A stretch of 51,937 bases of DNA from Corallincola holothuriorum (lineage in GTDB: Bacteria; Pseudomonadota; Gammaproteobacteria; Enterobacterales; Neiellaceae), in assembly GCF_003336225.1 (NCBI RefSeq), contig NZ_QPID01000015.1, positions 1 through 51,937 of the forward strand, written 5' to 3'. Below, piece by piece: positions 1-5,639 of this stretch (position 1 is the first letter of the stretch; each line of letters begins with the position of its first letter). A program made the translations under genes and the position numbers. The notes under the pieces are model-generated. The model had not been told where the DNA came from, did not search any database, and saw only the letters and a list, made by a program, of their open reading frames with translations.

Positions 1-40
1 ATAGATAACGTTGTTCGTCCATAGCCACGGCGGTGCGGGT

Positions 41-129
41 GTACAACAAGTTTGATAAACGAGGAACCACCCAGAGAGCGGTGGTTTTATTTGGGCGCGT
101 TATAGGTCCTGTTATCAAAGGCGTTAGAT
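41..129 (+). other. Integron attC recombination site (attC1)
   Basis: An imperfect inverted repeat ends in the core GTTAGAT (123-129), which fits the attC R' consensus GTTRRRY. The left arm TTTGATAA(A)C(G)AGGA(A)CC (51-68) pairs with GGTCCTGTTATCAAA (105-119). The unpaired bases sit on one arm only, as the extrahelical bases of attC sites do. The other simple-site half is near ACAAC at 43-47. It closes the cassette lying upstream of the window and precedes the first complete cassette. Confidence 0.72.
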
Positions 130-156
130 TGCACGTGCATTAAATAAGGTATTGTC

Positions 157-564
157 TTGAGCGAACACATTGATAAACCAAAAATACAGCGGTCTTCAAG
201 GCGTGGAATCATAGTGTTGGGGATCTGGCTATTCCTAATATTTATATTTGGTTTTGTTATGTGCTCTTGCCCTGAGCTGCAAGCTATTGCACTTGTTGTT
301 GCTTTATTTGCTGTATATGTAACTCGTGGATATATCCTTAAGAGCCTGTCTTTGTTAGCTCTTACAACATCAATATGGCTCACATACACACATTTTATTG
401 CACAACAAAATCAAGAAAGAGCATTTGAAAATTTCAGAGAAAAAGAGTGCTTACAATTTAAACAACAATCTAACAAGTCACTGCAAGGGACACAGCAAGC
501 CAACCCGGTTTCTGCTAAAAGAGCAAAAGAAGCAGAAACTCGGTTCCACTTGCTGTGCCCATGA
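157..564 (+). CDS. Integron cassette gene: small membrane protein of unknown function
   Basis: This is a 135-residue protein starting at TTG 157, with AAGG about 7 bases upstream and no earlier ATG. I do not recognise the family. About residues 17-80 contain three hydrophobic segments, the first after a basic stretch (RSSRRG), so the protein probably sits in the inner membrane. The C-terminal third is hydrophilic and rich in Gln, Lys and Glu. The last 30 or so codons and the stop lie inside the downstream attC2, so the recombination site encodes the C-terminus. It starts 28 bases after the attC1 core on the same strand as the next two cassettes and has no promoter of its own that I can see. 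It is a typical orphan cassette gene; no function is inferred. Confidence 0.6.
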   Translation: MSEHIDKPKIQRSSRRGIIVLGIWLFLIFIFGFVMCSCPELQAIALVVALFAVYVTRGYILKSLSLLALTTSIWLTYTHFIAQQNQERAFENFREKECLQFKQQSNKSLQGTQQANPVSAKRAKEAETRFHLLCP

Positions 565-578
565 GTGAGGCGTTATGT
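468..578 (+). other. Integron attC recombination site (attC2)
   Basis: The long arms pair well: TCACTGCAAGGGACACAGCAAG-type sequence at 478-499 is complementary, with small bulges, to the stretch around 548-569. An inner stem GTTTCTGCT (509-517) / AGCAGAAAC (531-539) closes the variable terminal structure. Outer simple-site halves are TCTAACA (469-475) and GCGTTATGT (570-578). The site is about 110 bp, in the size range of Vibrio-type sites. It overlaps the 3' end of the preceding gene. Confidence 0.78.
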
Positions 579-598
579 GTCTGTCTTTGAGGAAGCCT

Positions 599-934
599 AT
601 GAAATATGCTCGAACAAAGAATAAGCTTCAGAGTAGGCTGCCCGTAGATAGTACCAAGATTAACTTTGGGAAAGGTGGTTTTGGCATAGCTCCCGAATTT
701 TACTACGACCAAGAGTTTGAGTGTATCGATTGCGGAGCAAAAGAAATCTGGACTGCTCCTCAGCAGAAGTGGTGGTATGAAGAAGTTCAGGCGTATTATT
801 GCGCCAAGGCTGTTCGATGTAAAAAGTGTCGAGCAAAAATAAAGCAGAAAAGGGATGAGCAAAAGAGACACATGGAAGAAATGGCAAAACGACCGCCTCA
901 TCCACATGCTGCTTTCTTTAGGAAAGACACATAA
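599..934 (+). CDS. Integron cassette gene: zinc-ribbon protein
   Basis: The protein has 111 residues from ATG 599, which has GAGGAAG at ideal spacing. The frame also opens at ATG 575, but that codon lies inside the attC core GCGTTATG, so 599 is the likelier start. Two CxxC pairs, CIDC and CKKC, are about 30 residues apart and flank an aromatic stretch with APQQKWWY. The arrangement Y-D-x-x-F-x-C-x-x-C, then QKWWY and CxxCR, matches the family called 'probable zinc-ribbon domain' (zf-trcl type). The C-terminus is very basic (KIKQKRDEQKRH). Such proteins probably bind nucleic acid or act as accessory zinc modules, but their role is not established. It is a single-gene cassette between attC2 and attC3, co-oriented with its neighbours. 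Confidence 0.72.
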   Translation: MKYARTKNKLQSRLPVDSTKINFGKGGFGIAPEFYYDQEFECIDCGAKEIWTAPQQKWWYEEVQAYYCAKAVRCKKCRAKIKQKRDEQKRHMEEMAKRPPHPHAAFFRKDT

Positions 935-1007
935 CAAGAAAAACCATTGGGACAAGTTGTACGCGCGGCTTCGCCGCTAACTTGCTCCCTGTTTTAGGCG
1001 TTATATT
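928..1007 (+). other. Integron attC recombination site (attC3)
   Basis: The outer halves ATAAC (931-935) and GTTAT (1000-1004) pair, and the core reads GCGTTATAT. The inner arms GGGACAAGTT (949-958) and AACTTGCTCCC (979-989) pair with one extrahelical base. The apex GCGGC-TTC-GCCGC forms a small hairpin. This is a compact site of about 80 bp directly after the zinc-ribbon gene stop. Confidence 0.8.
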
Positions 1008-1015
1008 TCTTGGCA

Positions 1016-1360
1016 ATGAAACTAGGTAACACCAAAACTGAGCGAGAGTTTAGAGAGCAGATGTCAGCATCTAAAGAGGCGCTGCTGTTCGATAGATCAT
1101 GTGCAAGGCTCAGGAGCGCAATTGAAGCCCATTACGCAGATTTCGAGTCAGGCTGCGTTCTTCATTGGACGGAGGAGCAGTGCGAAGACATTTTCGTATT
1201 GCTGGTCAATGGACCCAAGCTAATGTCGGTTGAACTCGACAGATTCGAAGAGTCTACACCACCAGTTGTTGAGTCGATTTCTATGGCCGAGTACAGAAAG
1301 GGCCTTAAAAAAATAAACCAAATCAGGCTCGCTGTTGCTTTGGAAGTCATCAGTGAGTGA
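1016..1360 (+). CDS. Integron cassette gene: hypothetical acidic protein
   Basis: The protein has 114 residues from ATG 1016; TTG 1010 in the same frame lies closer to the attC3 core and is less likely. The ribosome-binding site is weak (GGC just upstream). I do not recognise the family. The sequence is soluble, mainly helical in composition, acidic overall, with several Glu-rich stretches and no membrane segment or signal peptide. The start lies about 10 bases after the attC3 core and the stop about 10 bases before attC4, the tight packing usual for one-gene cassettes. Confidence 0.6.
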   Translation: MKLGNTKTEREFREQMSASKEALLFDRSCARLRSAIEAHYADFESGCVLHWTEEQCEDIFVLLVNGPKLMSVELDRFEESTPPVVESISMAEYRKGLKKINQIRLAVALEVISE

Positions 1361-1368
1361 TAGACGAA

Positions 1369-1466
1369 ATATAACAAAGCAAGTCACTAACTCGTCGCTT
1401 TGCTCCTCGGGGACAACGAACACGACGCGGCGAGCCGCTGCCCGTTGCCCGTGCTTGCGGCGTTGA
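1369..1466 (+). other. Integron attC site (attC4), interrupted at its 3' core by an insertion sequence
   Basis: TATAACAAAGC (1370-1380) opens the site and GGCGTTGAT (1459-1467) closes it. The inner arms GGGACAACG (1418-1426) and CCGTTGCCC (1442-1450) pair. The R' core reads GTTGATA, a poorer fit to GTTRRRY than the other three, because the end of the IS1111-type element starts here. The outer arms pair less well than in the other sites. Confidence 0.55.
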
Positions 1467-2460
1467 TATGATCCCCCCTGTCAACAGGCACAAAGCTATC
1501 CCTACCGATTTTGTTTCACCGGCTTAAAGTCCCGAATGAGTCACCGTTGGCAAGTAAGTGTCGGCGGTTGACCTTGCTGATATTCGCGGGTTTGGTTATC
1601 CGCATGACTTGTTTGCGCCATTGGAGCCTTGCCTCAGTCTAGGAGCGCGAATTTGCATCGCCTAACGCCGTCGAGGGTTGCTCTCACCGCTGCCGCGGGT
1701 GGGTCTCATTCGGGGTTAACTGGTTTCCTTTTCGCTGAGTTAACGCACTTAATCAGCGACTATGGTTTTCTGTTGTGGGTCAAAGCGCTGAGCGATGTCC
1801 CAGATGTAACCGACTAATTCACGGGCCACCGCCGTGACGATTTTGTTGTATTCCTTGCCACGTGCCTTTAAGGCTTTGAAGCGACCACATAGACGCGTCT
1901 GTACTTGCCATGAACGAGTTTGCAGCAAAGGTGAGTGGTCTTGTTGTCGCTTATACAGCTCGGATGAGACTTTCGGACTGAAGCGATAGGCCCAAGCGGC
2001 TTCAATCAGGATACGCCGGGCGTGGGTGTTACCACACTTGGTAATGCCGCCCTGTTTCTGCCGTAAACCGCTGGAGTGCTCCGAAGGCGTTAAACCGACA
2101 AAGTTCATCAGCGAGCGGGGCCGCTCAAAACGGCGCATATCGCCGAGCTCAGCGACCAGCGTAATGGCCGACAAGAAACGGATCCCCCTTAATACCGTTA
2201 AGCGCTGCACCAATGGATACCAACACCAGGACTCAGCAATAGACTGCAACTCTAATTCAATGCGCTGTAGACGTTCATACCGCTCAGAGACGGTATTGAT
2301 GTAATGCTGATAAGTCAGCTTCTTGGCAGGCGCAAGAAAATGAATATCCGCCAGATGACGTTTGTAAGCATCATTCCAATTCTGCCTGCCAGAGCAGGGA
2401 TGCCCATTGCGTAACAAAAACGACTTTAAGCGCTGACGGGCTTGGCGCAGGTCACAGGAT
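1467..2460 (-). mobile_element. IS110-family (IS1111-type) element remnant at an attC site
   Basis: The remnant has a non-coding end of about 280 bp (1467-1748) followed by the 3' part of a minus-strand transposase gene. The non-coding end starts right at the attC4 core and holds CCTGT-CA-ACAGG near 1476-1487. A known subgroup of IS1111-like elements inserts into attC sites, which fits. On the minus strand the non-coding end lies 3' of the transposase gene, the side where IS1111-group elements are reported to encode their bridge RNA. It contains CCTAACGCCG (1661-1670), i.e. the attC core GGCGTTAGG on the transcribed strand. The other end is missing: similarity stops near 2457-2460, where the Y1-transposase element begins. 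Confidence 0.7.
1749..2459 (-). pseudogene. IS110/IS1111 transposase, N-terminally truncated
   Basis: The remaining frame reads from about CDLRQARQRLKSFLLRNG at its upstream edge to the stop at 1749. It contains the transposase_20 (IS116/IS110/IS902) C-terminal domain, recognised from LRGIRFLSAITLVAELGD and [12 protein letters not shown], with the conserved Ser in that stretch. The N-terminal RuvC-like DEDD catalytic domain (about 150 residues, normally beginning near GxDxHK) is absent. In frame, a stop codon sits just upstream of the homologous region, at the junction with foreign sequence. It can start only from internal codons (for example TTG at 2417) and should be inactive. Breakage by the neighbouring Y1-transposase element is the simplest explanation. 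Confidence 0.88.
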
Positions 2461-3634
2461 CAAGGACACCCACCCGACATTGACATCTCTAGGTTCGTTT
2501 TCTACGCTGTTTGAGTGATAAATAAGCAAGGAAGCTGTTATGACTCGCCCCCGCTCAGAGCTGGTTTCACCCGCTGATACGCCTTACTACCATTGTGTTT
2601 GCCGCTGCGTTCGCCGTGCTTTCTTGTGCGGTGAAGATAGATTTACCAATACCGACTACAGTCACCGTAAACAATGGGTGCTTGAGCGTTTAGCCCTGTT
2701 AGATGAAGTTTTTACCATTGAGCTTTGCGCTTATGCGGTGATGTCCAATCACTACCACCTGGTGGTACATCTCAACCCCAAGAGGGCTGAAAGTCTGAGT
2801 GATACTGAAGTAGCTGAGCGCTGGGCCAAATTGTTTACCTGGCCAATAATGGTCGGGCGTTACCTGGCGGGAAAACTCACCACAGATGTGGAAAAGCAGG
2901 TTGCTATGGACATCATTCAACAATGGCGTGAACGCTTATCTGATATCTCTTGGTATATGCGTTGCTTAAACGAACATATCGCCCGTAAAGCCAATGAAGA
3001 GGACAGATGTAAAGGCAGGTTCTGGGAAGGCAGGTTCAAATCGCAAGCGATCCTTGATGAAGCTGGACTGTTGGCTTGTATGACCTATGTGGATTTGAAT
3101 CCACTCAGAGCGGGTATTGTGGATACACCCGAGCAATCCGTTGATGTATCCATCCATCAACGCCTAAAGCAATATCAACAAAGTACTGAGAAGCAGACAC
3201 CACCAGAATCGACCGATAAGAAAAACAGCGACACACCTAAAACCCCCTTACTGCAAGCTTTCTTTGGCAATCACCACCAAGACAAGTCTGAAGGCATTCC
3301 TTTTAGCTTTGCTGATTACCTTGAACTGGTTGATTGGACGGGCAGGGCACAACGAAAAGCCAAGCGCGGCAGTATCCCGAAAGACACACCACCTATTCTT
3401 GGGCGCTTAGGCTTAGACGCGGAGACTTTTATCACCGCCATTCAAAAACAAAACCTGTCGCGAGGTACTGTGATTGGCCATCCCGCCAGCAGAAAGCGCT
3501 ACGCTCAATCCAATGCGAGAAGCCGAGTGTATGGCCCTGCGCTAGCTCCACCGACAGGCTGGGCCGAAACGTAGCATCCCCACCCAATACACTACTTTTT
3601 ATTCTCTCAAGGGAAGAGGCTGGTGTGCCTTAAT
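2460..3634 (+). mobile_element. Putative Y1-transposase (RAYT-like) element with degenerate terminal motif
   Basis: The truncation point of the IS remnant coincides with AAGGACACCCACC (2462-2474). A related sequence in opposite orientation, GGCTGGTGTGCCTTAA (3618-3633), lies after the transposase gene; reverse-complemented it reads TTAAGGCACACCAGCC. The two ends match at roughly 12 of 16 positions. They may be the ends of the transposed unit or binding motifs for the enzyme. Exact boundaries are not proven. Confidence 0.4.
2540..3574 (+). CDS. REP-associated-type tyrosine transposase (Y1, IS200-like)
   Basis: This 344-residue protein is of the transposase IS200-like (Y1_Tnp) superfamily. The N-terminus, SPADTPYYHCVCRCVRRAFL, is typical of the RAYT-like branch. 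The HUH metal-binding motif is visible as SNHYHLVVHL near residues 69-78. The later block TYVDLNPLRAG, which precedes the helix in these enzymes, lies near residue 180. About 150 further C-terminal residues are basic and hydrophilic. The size exceeds that of classical IS200 TnpA (about 150 aa) and fits the longer single-copy RAYT-like proteins. Start ATG 2540 follows AAGGAAG. Such enzymes cut and join single-stranded DNA at hairpins, and some are domesticated. The gene appears intact. Confidence 0.85.
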   Translation: MTRPRSELVSPADTPYYHCVCRCVRRAFLCGEDRFTNTDYSHRKQWVLERLALLDEVFTIELCAYAVMSNHYHLVVHLNPKRAESLSDTEVAERWAKLFTWPIMVGRYLAGKLTTDVEKQVAMDIIQQWRERLSDISWYMRCLNEHIARKANEEDRCKGRFWEGRFKSQAILDEAGLLACMTYVDLNPLRAGIVDTPEQSVDVSIHQRLKQYQQSTEKQTPPESTDKKNSDTPKTPLLQAFFGNHHQDKSEGIPFSFADYLELVDWTGRAQRKAKRGSIPKDTPPILGRLGLDAETFITAIQKQNLSRGTVIGHPASRKRYAQSNARSRVYGPALAPPTGWAET

Positions 3635-3742
3635 TTCAGTGGATCAGCTTTACGGCGCGAAATCATGCCCTAAGACAGTCAAAAATCTTGTTGTTCGTTA
3701 TCTGACTATTAAATCCATCTTGTTCAATGGCGATTATTTATA

Positions 3743-3822
3743 GTCATCTAAAGATGGCTGTCTATCTAACCATCTAAAGATGGCAGTCCATCTAACAGTC
3801 GATCTAACAGTCATAATCGACG
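3743..3822 (+). repeat. Degenerate short tandem repeats with palindromic core
   Basis: The palindromic unit CATCTAAAGATGGC occurs twice (3744-3757 and 3771-3784). It is followed by shorter copies of the form nATCTAACnGTC (3789-3800, 3801-3812), and TATCTAAC (3763-3770) lies between the two long copies. Each long unit can form a small hairpin. The patch lies in the gene-poor stretch 3575-3976, between the Y1 transposase and the acetyltransferase. Nothing else recognisable is seen there except the possible element end near 3618 and an attC-like hairpin at 3821-3867. Confidence 0.65.
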
Positions 3823-3976
3823 TTTAAGCATCATCATGTGCTGGAAAACACATTGCATGCGTTAAGTAAGTTGAAAGCACTGCTTCGGGTTGAATTGCTC
3901 GGGCATTGTGCTTTGCTCACTGTGGCGGGTTCGCTTCGCTGTTGATGTCATCTATTTAGGAGCACAAGAGGTTGTT

Positions 3977-4489
3977 ATGGCGCAAATTTGGCTCCGAGAC
4001 GTCTTGCCGTCTGATATGGATACGTTATTTGAACAACAGAATGAACCGAAAGCCTGCGAAGTGGCCCAGTTTGTTCCGCGAAGCCGTGAGGCGTTTTTAT
4101 CTCATTGGCAAAGTAACGTGTTATCGAATACGTGTGCCACAGTGAAAACCGTTATGGTACTAGATGCAACGGATGTGGCGAGGGGAGATAAGGGAAGCGT
4201 GGCGGGCAGTGTCGTGTGTTGGTTGCAGCAGGAACAGTGGAAAATAGGCTATTGGTTGGGCTGTGATTTTTGGCAGCGAGGAATAGCGACACAGGCGCTG
4301 TCGCTGTTCCTAGATGTCGTGATTGAGAGACCCTTGTATGCCAATGTGACAAAAAGCAATATTGGTTCGTTACGGGTGTTGGCAAAGAATGGTTTTATAG
4401 TTGAACGGGAACAGCGCTTTTTCTGTCCCAGGTTAAATCAGCAGATAGAAGAGCTGGTGTTATGTTTGCCTGCTACCGGTTCCGCGTGA
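3977..4489 (+). CDS. GNAT-family N-acetyltransferase (RimJ/RimL-like)
   Basis: The protein has 170 residues from ATG 3977, with AGAGG six bases upstream; the frame is open further upstream but without a credible start. It begins LRDVLPSDMDTL, the typical first strand of Acetyltransf_3 proteins. The acetyl-CoA-binding region is seen in IGYWLGCDFWQRGIATQALS (about residues 92-111), where Q/R-x-x-G-I-A corresponds to the GNAT A motif. It ends with the usual N-x-x-S-x-x-V-L-x-K-x-G-F block (SNIGSLRVLAKNGF). It should transfer acetyl from acetyl-CoA to an amine; the acceptor is unknown. It is convergent with the hydrolase gene on the other strand. Acetyltransferases are frequent integron cargo, and an imperfect attC-like structure lies upstream at 3821-3867, but no attC follows, so cassette origin is only a possibility. 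Confidence 0.82.
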   Translation: MAQIWLRDVLPSDMDTLFEQQNEPKACEVAQFVPRSREAFLSHWQSNVLSNTCATVKTVMVLDATDVARGDKGSVAGSVVCWLQQEQWKIGYWLGCDFWQRGIATQALSLFLDVVIERPLYANVTKSNIGSLRVLAKNGFIVEREQRFFCPRLNQQIEELVLCLPATGSA

Positions 4490-4568
4490 ATAGTGTCCCC
4501 CGCGAGAGAGCGTCGCACTCTGTGTGAGCCAATTCTAGCAATGACCATACCTTATAAAAGAACACAGC

Positions 4569-5639
4569 CTAATAAGGCGCGGCGACTAAATAGAACAGAC
4601 AGTCACTTTGCGCTATGCGGATATTGGTGGTGATCATAAACAGCTTTAGTGGCTGTTTAGGCGTTAATTCACCTGCTCGGTTTTCAAAATAATCGTTGGT
4701 TAAGTCGATGCCCTGACCGTCGAGCACTTTGATGGCTCTGGTATCATTTCCTTGTAGCCAAGCTAAACATGTGCCGGGCAGTACACGACCAAAGTTGTGA
4801 TGTTCGATATTGCCCGGAAGCGTAATATCCGCGCCACTGACAGCCTGTTCAGCGACTGCCAAGCTCATTTGTGGGGTGATGATGACACGGCATGGATGAT
4901 GCAACAGTTCCACATCCCAGTCTTGACGGCTGTACTCCCTCACATTGGCTGCGCAAATAAACTTCTCTAATCCTTCTAATGCCACTTGGCGAGACTCGGG
5001 ATCGATGGCTCCGCCACATTCAATGGTGACGATGGGCATCTGAGTGGAAGTTTTCTCCATTAACGCACCCAGCCTGACGTCGGTGACGATCATACGTTGG
5101 CAAAATAGAGAGGCGATGGCTTGGTGTATGGCGCAATCTTCGACCGACACGGCAAATGCCGGTCCTGAGCCCGAGGTGTTGTGTAGATCGACGACCGCTT
5201 CGGGTTGTAACTCTGTAAGTGCCTGCCAGATCTCGCTTGCTAGCTGACCTGGAAAATCGTCGGTGGGCCCGTTAAAACAGCGATTAAGATCGCGGTGCTG
5301 AGGCAAATGGCGGTGGCTAAAGTAAGGCCGGGTTAGCGCCGTATTGACGACGGCGATAAACAGGTGACAGGTGACAGGAGGGGATAGGACGCGCTGTAGT
5401 AATTGAAACAAAGCTTCGACGCCTGACGGTTCGTTGCCGTGCAGTAAGGTGACGACGGCGCGCGAGCGGGTGATGTCTTCGCCTTCTATGGTGAGCCATG
5501 TCGGGTCTCCGCATTGCTGGAGGAACTCGATGACGGAATGCCCTGTTTTGGCTTTATCTAAGCGTTGCCCATAGGGAATGATGTAGCGGGATAACAGCGG
5601 AGAGTATGTGTCGTTTGATGGGCGGATAGGCGCGCTCAT
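4569..5639 (-). CDS. Succinylglutamate desuccinylase/aspartoacylase-family zinc hydrolase
   Basis: This 356-residue protein belongs to the M14-related AstE/AspA family. Zinc ligands and catalytic residues are visible: HGNEPSG (His and Glu ligands), DLHNTSG (third His ligand) and TIECGG (catalytic Glu). An N-R-C-F-N block with HRDLNRC matches the substrate-binding Arg region. The start is ATG 5639, which overlaps the upstream ligase stop as ATGA; the frame extends upstream inside that gene, so earlier starts are unlikely. Members remove acyl groups from amino acids (N-succinylglutamate, N-acetylaspartate), but many paralogues have unknown substrates. No arginine succinyltransferase-pathway genes lie nearby, so this is probably not AstE itself. 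Translational coupling to the amide ligase suggests that both act on one gamma-glutamyl or similar amide. Confidence 0.82.
   Translation of the reverse strand: MSAPIRPSNDTYSPLLSRYIIPYGQRLDKAKTGHSVIEFLQQCGDPTWLTIEGEDITRSRAVVTLLHGNEPSGVEALFQLLQRVLSPPVTCHLFIAVVNTALTRPYFSHRHLPQHRDLNRCFNGPTDDFPGQLASEIWQALTELQPEAVVDLHNTSGSGPAFAVSVEDCAIHQAIASLFCQRMIVTDVRLGALMEKTSTQMPIVTIECGGAIDPESRQVALEGLEKFICAANVREYSRQDWDVELLHHPCRVIITPQMSLAVAEQAVSGADITLPGNIEHHNFGRVLPGTCLAWLQGNDTRAIKVLDGQGIDLTNDYFENRAGELTPKQPLKLFMITTNIRIAQSDCLFYLVAAPY

Noticed and set aside
515-955. Minus-strand open frame across cassettes 1 and 2
   Set aside because: It runs through attC2 and opposite the zinc-ribbon gene; the product has no recognisable features and the plus-strand genes are better supported.
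1629-1817. Plus-strand open frame in the IS non-coding end
   Set aside because: It overlaps the transposase 3' end and the probable bridge-RNA region, with no family similarity and no ribosome-binding site.
3743-3822. CRISPR-like array
   Set aside because: Units are too short and unequal, there are no spacers of constant length and no cas genes.
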